From contig NC_088775.1 of NCBI RefSeq assembly GCF_954871325.1, positions 70,967,561 through 71,031,560 on the forward strand: a stretch of 64,000 bases of DNA, given 5' to 3'. Position 1 is the first letter of the stretch. Each line of letters opens with the position of its first letter. Below are positions 12,801 through 24,800 of this stretch, piece by piece. The notes under the pieces are model-generated. The model was not told the DNA's origin. It saw only the letters and a list, made by a program, of their open reading frames with translations, and made no database searches. The translations under genes and the position numbers were made by a program. The DNA comes from Gordionus sp. m RMFG-2023 (lineage: Eukaryota; Nematomorpha; Gordioida; Chordodea; Parachordodidae).

Positions 12801-15800
12801 AATTTCATTCAATTCATCCATCATTGAATAAAAGAGAAAATTCTGAATCCCCGACATTCTTGACCAGATATCAGCTAGTATATATATATAATTGGGAAAT
12901 TTATTATTTAAAAAATGAATGATGGGGCCAATTTGATCCGATAAAAATTTTGAGAATTCTTGCTAGCTAGACATAGTATAATAGTTAAATTTACATTGAT
13001 TCATTGAAAAGGCTGAGCGGGAGTTTTATTTACTAATTTAGATGGATGTAGTATTGTTAATTGTAATTGCAGACCCGGGGTTTGAGTCAAAATTGACTAA
13101 ATCAGCTCTGAGCATGACCTTCGAGCACAGACCCGGTGTCCGGACTCAAGGTTCGGATGAATAATGCCATTCCATATAGTTCAAAAACAAATTATTTACC
13201 AAAAGTAAAGAGCAGCAAAACGCAGTGGCATTTTTGAGGTTAAATAGTAAAGCCGTGCAACTCAGTTTCGGGTTTAAAAAAATAAATCGGGTCTACCTAG
13301 GCTTAAAAATACCAAAAAAAATAGGATTAAATGAGTTATTATGTCGGTTAGCCGAGCGATTATTTTCAGCCATACAACTAATGAACGATTGGAAAAATCA
13401 CTTTCTTTCTAAATAAAGGATAGATTAGAATTTTTATAGGATTAGGACAAGGACAATTAGTATTAACTTTATATTTTATTTATATTTTTAAATTTAAATA
13501 TTTTCGGACTCAAGGCTAAAAGGAATATGTGAGTGCACAGATAGATCTTGTTTAAAAATCTTCTTTGAAGATATTTTATACAACTCTTAGATCATTCCAA
13601 ATTTTTACCTATTTCCCTTAACATTTATTTTCAATATATTTCATTTTTTTTTTAAATTTTAAATATAAAAATAAACAAAAATACGAATTTCATTTATTTA
13701 TGTTTTTTGTTTAATATGTATGGTGCCACATATAGAAAATAATAAATAAATAAAATTAATTTTGATTTTTTATATAGGGGGGAGCGTAGGGATTATTATC
13801 AAGATTTTTTACCCTTCCCTCAAATATTTATTACAATAAATAATTTAGAAGTGTTTTTTTCTTCTATTCATTCAGATAATAATATTAGGAATTAAAATTT
13901 CTTTTTCTCATTTATCTATTTTTTATTTTAAATTATAGTCTTTATATAAACTAAATTATACTCTTTGTTTAATAAATTTTCATTAAGTTTGATGATTAAA
14001 ATATCGTCAAAAGTACATTATCCAATCTAGTTTGTAATGGGGTTACTTACTGCTAGTGCACTGAAGTACCTCCCCATCGTTATTTACGAGATGGAAGCAT
14101 CTAGAACTACTCTAGAGGGTGTATAATTAAGGTTATTGAAATTTTTTGGATAGTCAATATTGCTAAATATTTCGATTGGAAGGCAATTTTTGGCTATTTA
14201 TTAAGCAATTAATGATCGCCGTAATATCTATTATCGGATAAGAACTAAATAACATATAAATATATTCCGGCTCAAAATTAAATCGAGCCAACTATTGGGA
14301 CAACTAGAGCCTACTCTTGAGCTGACCAATGCCAACTCATCTAGTTGGTTTGAGCCTTAGCCAATTTTTACGACTTTAGGCCATACCTCGAAAATTATTA
14401 ATTAAATCAATATATATTACCAGCATTTTTTTTTTGTTGATATATGAATTATAAATATCTAAAAATCGATAAATTTCTATAAAATAATTATTTCGAATTC
14501 GATGTTAATTATAAATTAATATGAATTATTCGTCCTGTATTTCTTAAATTTGGTTATCGATCACAACTCGAGTTTGCGACTCGATTTGCTAGTGTAAAGT
14601 AAAAATATACAATATTTTTATATAAAGATAAGAACATTTTATAAAAAAAGAAATCTAATATTATCTTTTTTTAATACGATAATTATTTCTATGTGAATAT
14701 TGGACTACTCGTCCTCTAGTTTTTAATTTGGGTTCCCGATCACAACTTGGGTGGCTCTAGTCGTCCCAATAGTAGGCTCGATTTAATTTTGAGCCGAAAT
14801 GTATTATTTGATATTTAACCCTTATCCGCTAATAGATATTACGACGATCATTAATTAATAAATAGCCAAAAATTGCCTTTCGATCAAGATATTTAGCAAT
14901 ATTGGCTATCCAAAAAATTTCAATAAACTTATTATACACCTTCTAGCGAGTAGTTCTAGCTGCTCCTTGCTTGCAAGTAACGGTGGAGTGATCCTTCAGT
15001 GCACTAGCAGTAAGTAACCTCATTACGAACTACCAATGTACTTTAGACGATATTTTAATCATCAAACTTAATAAAAATTTGTTAGACTGCGTTATCTTTT
15101 GAGTTTTGACATTCATTTTTATTTATCATATTTTTATATGGTGATCATTATTTTTTTAGGATAATTTAGTTTATATAAAGACAATAATTTAAAATAAAAA
15201 ATTATTATATGAATGAATAGAAGAAAAAAAAACACTTCTAAATTATTTATTGTAATAAATATTTGAGGGAAGGGTTAAGAAAAAAATAACTTAAATAAAT
15301 TTTAAAAAACACAAAATAATAATCCCTACGCTACCCCCCCCCCCTGTATATAAACCAAAATTAATTTTTCTTAATCTATAATTTTAAAAATGAAATAAAT
15401 CTAATATAATAATTTTATTTAGTTATTTTTTCTATATATGTGGCACCATACATATAAAACAAAAAACATAAATAAATTAAATTCGGTATTTTTGCTTATT
15501 TTTATATTTAAAATTTTTTTAAAAAGAAATATATTAAAAATAAATGTTAAGGGATAAGTTCTAAATCACTAAAAATTTGGAATCTTGTTCTGAGTCGTAC
15601 AAAATATCTTCAAAAAAGATTTTTAAGCAAAATCCATCTATGCAGTAAAATCTTCCTTTTAGCCCTGAGTCCGAAAATATTTAAATTTAAAAATATAAGT
15701 AAAAAGCATTTTAATTTTTATAAAAAGTTATATTTATACTAATTGTCCTTGTCTTAATCCCAGAAAAATTCTAATCTATCCTTTATTTAGAAAAAAAGCG

Positions 15801-18800
15801 ATTTTTCGAATCGTTGCAAAAGTGGTTTGGCTGGAAATAATCGCTCGGCTAACCAACACAATAATTCATTTTAATCCTATTTTTTGGTATTTTTAAGCTC
15901 TAATTCGACCCGATTAGAAAATTTTTAGCAGCTGAGTTGCTTGCAGGGCTTTACTATCTAACCCCAGAAATCTCCATTGCGTTTTGATGCTTCTTTACTT
16001 TTGGTAAATAATTTTTAAAATATTTGAAACAACATTATTCATCCGAACCTCGGGTCTAGATACCAGGTCTAAACTACGGGTCTGGACCCCAGTTCTGAAC
16101 CACGGTTTAGTATTGAGAGTAGGCCTGAGCACCAAATTGGGTGGTAAATTTTACGACCAAGCAAATTAATAACACTAGATGGGGCATCGTTTTACTATAA
16201 TTATCCCTTTATTCTGTATGAATTTTTTAAGATTTGATAACATTTAAATAGTAGCATAATAAAATATTTAAGATCATTCTAAAAATTTAGTGAATGTCGA
16301 TCTTTTCGAATTGATAATACTACTATTAAAAGTTTTAACGAGATTGAACATAGAGATCCGAACCGTAAGGAATATTATGTTGGTTCGGATTTTATACGGT
16401 TTAAGTTCGGGTCATAAATAATAATAACGGTTTGGTTTAAACCTTTAAAATCCAGCTCAAACACTTTCCATTACAAATATTCCTAAAAAATAACAAATAA
16501 ACAGTATTTAATTAATATAATATATTCCTTAAAAATACTCATCAGCTATATATACAATTGAAATAATCAAAGATATGGCGCTGTGCAGGAATATAAGAGA
16601 TTAGGAATGTCTCAATTGCAGATAATTTACTGAAGGTTATTTTTAAATTTTGATTTGACTGTAAATGTATTCCAGCATATATAATGCTTATGCTAAGAAT
16701 TCAAGAAAACAATATATTCAAAACCTAAGCAAGATTAAATATTTTTAGAAAATAAATTACAGATATAAATATTGGAAAAAATAAAGGTCAAAAATATTTT
16801 ATTGAGTATGTGAAGAAAATATTTGAGATATTATGAAATTCGTATCTTAAAAATAATATGATTATTATCTAAATAAATTTTGCATAGTTGAAAATATTAA
16901 ATATTTACTTTGCTTACATATTTTAATAATAATATCAGACATTCAGGCCCGGCCTTAAGCCCAGGTACACGGGTCTGGTCGTATCTTAGTTTTTTAATAT
17001 AATAGGACCAGGCCTAAACAAATTTTTTTTTAAAAACCCAGGCCAGGTCGTAAATTTTAAACCCAAATATTTAAAATCGCCATTATTACCTATAAAAATT
17101 AAAAATATATTTTGAAAAAATTCGGGCTGAGCTTGTAAATAAAAAATTCGGCCCAGGCCAAAAATTTTTTAAATCCGGGCCGGCCTGTGCAAATAGTACA
17201 TCTGCATATCTCTGAATAATATAAAATTTACGAATCACCTCTCAACAAAATATTAGCACAATTCTAATTTATATATTTTTGATTCATACATCATCAAATA
17301 AAGGGAAAATTTTTGCTTCATCCATCATCAAATAAAAGAAGTTGATACCCTGTCATTCTTGACAGGTTATCAGCTAATAAATTAATAAACGCCTTTGATA
17401 TCCTAGTTTTAAATATAAAAATTAATCGTTTCATTTATTAATTTAAAAAACCTTTATCCTCATTTTGATGTCTATCACGATAATTTAAGCTTCCTTCTTT
17501 GGCCCATAATGAAGAGGATGAGATAGATTCTCTATCTTCCCTGATAGGTGCCCGTCTTATGGGAGCATCTTCATCGAATCTTCTATATTTTTTTTTAAAT
17601 TAAAAATTAATTAGTACTATTCGTTAAATATATTTATATAATAATAATAGTAAATGTAATGGACGTTGTAAATTTTTACAAAAGGAGGTGCTAGAAAATG
17701 CAAATTTATTTTTAAAAAAAATATAAATTTTTCAAAATGATTTGTGCATAATTTATGGGAGGATTAGCCTCCATGCTCCTTGGCGGGCCTTCAGCCGTTT
17801 TTATCCAGTCTTCGGGCAGTTAATATCCATGTATATCTTCTACTATAATTGATTATAATATACATGTATTCGCTAAATATCTAAATGTAGAATCTAACTC
17901 TTTACCCTGATAACCAATATAAAATCCTTAAATAATCCCAATTTAAATGCTTTTATATATTAGATTTTCTTATCAAATAAGTAGGAAAATATGTCTACCA
18001 AGTTTTTAATATTGCATTTTTTTCAAAATTAAAATGGGACTAAATGAACATTAACTTAATTGAAAAATAAGCCCATTTATGTATACATAAAAATCAGTGC
18101 AAGAATAATTGTATATTGAATTAACAACCTTCATATTCTATCAAATAAATATTTATATAAATTTTTATTAGTTTCATTTGACAAAAAAAAATTCTTTTTA
18201 ATCAGAGCCCTCCATATTGACAAGGAAAGTTATTATATTCAGTCTAGTAAAATTTGTATTATTAGTATAATGCTAATAAATATAATCTTCATATAAAAAA
18301 TATTAGAATTTTGTATTAATAAATACTTAACTTTATCATATGCTTTTTTTTCATCTTTGTTAATGCTATCCTTTTAAAATAACCTAGCTCCAATTCCCAA
18401 AATGAGGTTTAAAAGGAGCGGACTGCCGCTCTAAATATTTAAAAAAGAAAACGTAGCTTCTCAGCCATTCCATTAGTTTTAAAAAAAAATTTAAAAGAAT
18501 TTTAGCTACCGATAGATGACCCAAGCATTGGGAGCTACTAAGTTCAATAACCTTAAAGGGCAATGTCATAACCGATTAAGGTTCAAAAAAGCAAATTTCG
18601 AAGTCCAATACTGATTTTAATTAAGATATAAGAAATAGTCAAATAGAATTAATTTATAATGCAGTTTAGTCCATCACAAAATTGCCAACCTTAACATATA
18701 GCTAGGTTTTCTGTAACCAGGTTTATCGAAATCGTTCTTGCTGATTTCAACATCTGTGTAATTATTAACATCCTCTTGCCAACGCTTATCATAGACGAGA

Positions 18801-21800
18801 GGACGACCATGCCTGTATCTTTCGTTGCTCTGTTGGATAAAAGTTTTTAAAAAAATTAACTTTTTAAAATAAAAATTACAAACGAATTATTATATCTTAA
18901 ATATTTTTCAGTATATAAAAAATTTTAATTTCTAGGATAAACTATGGAAGAAATTAAGGGGATCCGTAATTCAATATTTTCCCACGAATAAATTTTATAT
19001 AGATAGCTATAGCTTTAAAATAATTGGCTAAATTTGTTAGATTTTAATTAACGAAAAATAAAACATTTATAAACAAATAAGTTATTGAAATTGCAGTAAC
19101 TTATATATTAGTATATTTTATATTTAGGCTGTACTATATTAAATATCGGTATAGGATCATCGCTGATATCGGACTTTTAAAAAATTTTATCGATACCGAT
19201 TTTATGCATATTTATTTTTGAACTAATTTCCCTTTCTCGTAATATATCTTCCTAACTCCCATAAAAAATGTTATAAAATAAAAATGTATGTTTTTCTTAC
19301 ATTTTTTAATGATAGAAGAATAAAGTACATTAATTAGAGACCTGCAGAGGTACCATTTGCACGGCACGGCCCGGATTAAAAAAATTTCGGGCTTATCCGG
19401 ATTTTATATTTTCGGCCGGATTATTTTAAAAAATATTATATTTATTTTTAATTTTTATGGTTAATAACAATTAAAATATTTGGTTTTAAATATATTGCCC
19501 CTGGGTATATATAAAAAAATAAAATATGGCCCGGTGCGAACTTTCAAATTCTGATATTAATAAACTAACATAAAATATTACCCAAATTTTGTGCATTTTT
19601 ATTTGTCTATTGTTTATTCCATTCTTTATATCAGAGATCTGTATACAGTGGCCGTTTAGTATAGCGGTTCAGTTTTTAATTTAAAATTTTATAAAGGTTT
19701 AGATATTAATATCGGTTCGATATATAATTTATACTTATTTGTATTAAGGTTAAAATAAATTAGTAAATTTCTGATTATCATTAATGATATGGAAGTCAAT
19801 GTATAATTACACTGTGTGACAAATTTCGACTTGATTTTTTGGGAGAAAATAAAATAAACATGTTTAAGACAGTTTTTTATGCATATTATAAATCCGCTGT
19901 CAGTTTTTTTCTAGCACGTCAGGTTTTTTATTTATTTTAGGTTAAAGTGGCCAAAAAGGTCATTTTTAGCACTTTTTGAAGGTTTATAACGTTCTAATGA
20001 TCCCTACAACTAAAAAAATATCTTAATTTTTGCAGCAAACCTTCCTTATTATTATTATACATTTTTTTTTATAAAATCCTTACTCAATTTAACAACCTAT
20101 ATTTTTTAAATTTACCTTTATTTATAAAGTCTTTTTTAATATTAATATATTTATTTATTGTGGCTTTCGTTCTCAAAAAAAATTAATGAATGAAATTAAA
20201 TGTTTAGGAAAAATTATAGCCGCAAAAAAAAATAATTCTTCTCCTTTCTTCCTACTCTTTATTTGACATTATTATTTATTGCCCATACTATGGGTTCAAG
20301 GTACTCCATTGGAAAATCATATATTTTGATATAAATTGATTAAAAAAACAAATATTCTTAAATACATCTAAAAAAGATAAATATTAATAAAAAATATGAA
20401 AAAATTACCAATTAATGCATTTTAAATGAATTTTGTTTCAAAAATGCTCAATTCAAAAAGAGTACAAATTAAAAAAGTGGGTACAGATATCTGATTTTGG
20501 TATAAATTGATCATAAATGCATAAAATATTACTAAATACAGCTAAAAAAGATAAATATTACCTTAATTTTGCTTTAAAAATGCTTTATGCAGAGAAAATT
20601 CAATAAAAGTACAAATTAAAAAGTTCGAAAATATCTGTACCGACTTTTTTAATTTATAGATTTTGGTTAAATTTTCATGGCATAGAGTACTTTTGAAACA
20701 TAATTAGAATTAATATATAATCTTGAGCATATTTGAAGCAAAATTATATAAAATTTATCTTCTAAAATTAATAATTTTGATAGTAATTTAAATTGAAAAC
20801 TTAAGACCCCCAAAACGAAATTCTTTACCATTTTTCTCAAAAACCAATCGATAAAAAATTATAAAAATTAGTAAATTTATAAAGAAATATAAGTTTAACA
20901 CTATCACCAATTTTCAGGGATTTTTATTCGATACTTTTTAAAATATATCAGTATAAAGACCTAAATTTTACCATTTTTGAGATTTCGAAAAGTTGTCTTT
21001 ATACGGTAATATTTTTAAAACTTGACGTGTAGGGAAAATTTGGAAAACGGACTCGAACTCAGCGTCAAATTCTGCACCAAAACTTGTTTTTATTTTCTTC
21101 TCCCATTTTTCTTGTCACACAGTGTTATTTATTCTCTAAAGGGTCATAACTGAATAAGATAAGAGATTTTTCCCTATATATCTTAAAAATAAAAACCCTT
21201 CTACAAATTTAAAGCCATATTTTTTAAAATTTTAAAGCTTTGAAACTTTTTTAAATTTTTAAGAGCCGGAATAAGCGAATATTCTTATTAAAACGCTTTT
21301 AAAAAATGACAAAAAAATCAATGTAAATATCGGTATCGGATCGGTGACGTTTGAAATAAATATCGGCAAATATTAAATCGGATCGTTGAAGCCCTATCAT
21401 ATAAAAATAAGGAATAAATAATTTTAAATAGAAGTAACCACAATCTCAGAATCGTTGCATGTTTTCCTCTCATAATACTTATCGTCCAAATATTGATAAT
21501 CTCTCCCGCGCCCTCTAGAATGTTCATTCCTATTCTTATTTATGCCTGTCGTACTATTTTTGACTCGGTGATACATATCGTATTCAACGTCGGTATTGTA
21601 ATTGGCCGGACCTTCCCTAATACTTCGGTTATAGACCCTGTTTTGGAGATCTGGAGCTGGCGCTAAGGAACTTTCCCTAGAATCAGGAAAATATCTCTGA
21701 TATCTGTAATTGTGTGGAATATTAATTTAAAATCAAATTATTATTCTGATAGTATTCTATACAAAGATAAAACAAACCTGGACCGTCGTCGCCTATTGTA

Positions 21801-24800
21801 AGAAGACGTTGTCGAGGTATCCAATAATACATGCTTATCCTGATCGTGAAACGTCCTAGACTTCGTCAAATATCCTGGGTGGCCCCTGGGCCCTGGTGGG
21901 TAGTAATAATAGGAGGCATCTGATTGGTAGCTTTCATTATCGGCTTCGTTCTCGGACAAGAGATGGTGGTTTGAGTTGATATAACGACTATCGCCTCGTA
22001 GCATTTCTCTCCTTTTATTATATCATTGCAATTATGTGATAATGTTATAGTTTTAAAGCGTCTTTCAATATGAATTATCAGAATTTCCATCCGAATTATG
22101 TTCCATCCACGTATCTAGTAGTATTACTCAAAGATTGCAAATCAGTCCTCATTAAGATTTTTAAAAGTTGCCCGACCCGGCCAGTTATTCATTTGTTTGT
22201 CTAGCCCGGTCCAATAAATTATTTAATAATTTCCCGGCTCGGCTAGTTATTTTATGATAAATCAGGCCCCGATTTTTTTGTACAAATTTTCCGGCCATTG
22301 TAATAATATTTGTAAAAAAATTGAGTAACATTTGTAAAGAAGAAAAACGTATAAATAAATATATATGTTAATTTACTAATGCTTTATTATGTGATCTCAT
22401 ATAATAAAAATAATAAGATAAAATAAAACATAATTATAAAAATTTACGTAAAAAAAACTTAATATAAAATTATAAAAAATATTAAAAAATTAAAAGTTAA
22501 AATAAAAATTACGTAAAAAACGCGGGGCTGTGAACCCTCCTTCTAAAAAAATGGGTTCGAGTTTAGGTTCAGTGAAAAATCCCTCAACCCGATTAGGGTT
22601 CAGGGTTCGGAGACTAGGAAAATGACTTATAAAAATTGTTAATAACAGATTTCCAAAAAAAATTATTTTAATTAGTATTGCCATAAAAATAATTTATTAT
22701 CATAATTATAAAATATACAAATTATTTGTTGTGATTGTTTTATTTAATGATTTGTTCCCAATAATGGTAAATCAAATTTTGAATCAGTAATTCTCCGTGA
22801 TATACAACTTTCAGAAACTATTAATTATAATCTTAAACCTTCAAACAGATGCCCACAATGCCTTAAACATTTCGCAATAGACACAAATATATGTTCTTAA
22901 ATAATGATATAGTTTTAAAAGTTAAGAATGACTCGATAACATCAATAATGTAATCCTACATCTACCTGATACTCCTTATTCTATACCTCCAAGCCTAATG
23001 TTATTACTCGAATCCCTAAAAAAGCTAGTTTTGGTTGCTAAAACTTTCTCTGATTGCATTTCCTCCCTCTTGCATAATTTTAAGTATGAAAAGGAATGGC
23101 TCAGATTTTTTTATGGTTTTAATACTTTCAAAGTGTCTGACAAATCATTACCAAAATCTTTAACTCAGCAATTAAAGATGCCGCCCTTAACAAAGATCCA
23201 TACCTTTTGGTATTTCATCCTCCAATTATTGTGCAAAAAAAATAGAGCTTCTCCCTTAGTGATCAAGGCAAATTGATAATTTAAACATCAAAGGTGCGCT
23301 TAGGTTAGTACTACTTATGATTCACTAGCCGGTGCCTCTCATGATACCTATATCAAGCTTTGCACTAAATATCCTAACTCTACCATCAATCCTATTGATC
23401 CTCTTCCATTCTCCATTAGCGCGACTGATTTCACACAGGAAAAGATAGAAAAGCCATCCTTACATTCCACCGTGATTCCGCCCATCGACTGGATGGAATT
23501 CGTCCTATATTTCCTCAGGACATTAACTCTCCATTAATAAGTTCCCATTCTTTATCCTAACCTCCAACTTCTGCAATAAAATTTTGGCCGGTGATGTTAG
23601 ATTTTAAGTCCCCCATACTTTTTGGTGCACTATTTATTGCCGTGCAAAACCCCAATAATGATATCAGGCCAATTGCTATAGACTCATTTTTTAGGCGCCT
23701 TTGCCAAAATGATTTCCTCAAGAATTAAGCATGATGCAACTCTTATCTTGAGTCCTTTTCAACTTATCTATGGAGTTACTGATGGTTGTGAGGCTGCAGT
23801 ACACAAATCGTATTCATTTAGAAATTCCCTTAATTGAAATCTTAATTAAGACCGACTTTGCCAATGCCTTTAATACCCTCTCTGGGAATTCTTTCTTAAA
23901 ATCCTCGAGCGAACTCTTTTTCTTGGATATAGCGAATTTCTTCCTATCGATATCCTACCACTTTTCAATTTATATAAAATAAATTTTATAGAAGGGATTC
24001 AACAGGGTGATCCTCTTGGCCCATTGCTATTTTGTCTCGGAATCAACGAAATGATTAAGGCAATAAATGCCTGCTGCTCTCTTTCTCTTCATATCTGGTA
24101 CATAAATGATGGTATATTTATGGCACACCCAATGAGGTCAAAAATGCGATCGATTAATTTTAGAGATCGGCTCTTCTTTAGGGTTAATTCTCAATAAAAA
24201 TAAATCAGAATTCATCCAACTAAACAGTTCTGAAATTATCTCAAACAATTTTAAGGTCATTAATCAAGATCAAATAATCAGCCTTTTACACCTTTCTGGA
24301 TTCAAACCTTGAGATTTATATCAAATTGGGTGATATCCTTCTCCTCTCCTCTCATAGGTAGTTTTTTCTGTTGAAAAACTTTTTTAATATACCGTGCATT
24401 CTTTATACTCTAAGAACTATTCCTGTTTTTAAATATCCTCATCCTTTGAATGTATATGAAACGGGAATCAAGGACCTTACGGAATATAAAATCTTAAGTT
24501 CGGAAAAATGCTTAAACTCAACCTCTCTCTCGGTCTAGGCATCAGATCTCCTTCTGATGTAGCTTAAAAAACTTTTATCTCAAGCTGCTTATTAACAAAA
24601 TCTATTTTCCCTCTCCTGTGGACGATTCGTCGTAGGACATCCTCCTGGTTGTTGCCTACTGCGTCATCGAAACTGTACTATCAAGCATGCAACCACTAGA
24701 TCGTCCTCTCTTTTCATCATTGCTAAATGGCTCTGGGCACGAGTTCCTCGAGTATCCCTTCTGTTAATCTTCAATTACAATTCATAAAAATGGAAATCAC

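Noticed and set aside
13225-13416. 63-codon frame in the foldback arm as a gene
   Set aside because: The inverted copy of the same arm near 15800-15990 does not keep the frame open, so it is not under coding constraint.
22004-22090. Gene start at the ATG at 22004
   Set aside because: Exon 3 (25552-26103) joins exon 4 in phase at 22011 and continues the same kind of sequence, so this methionine is internal.
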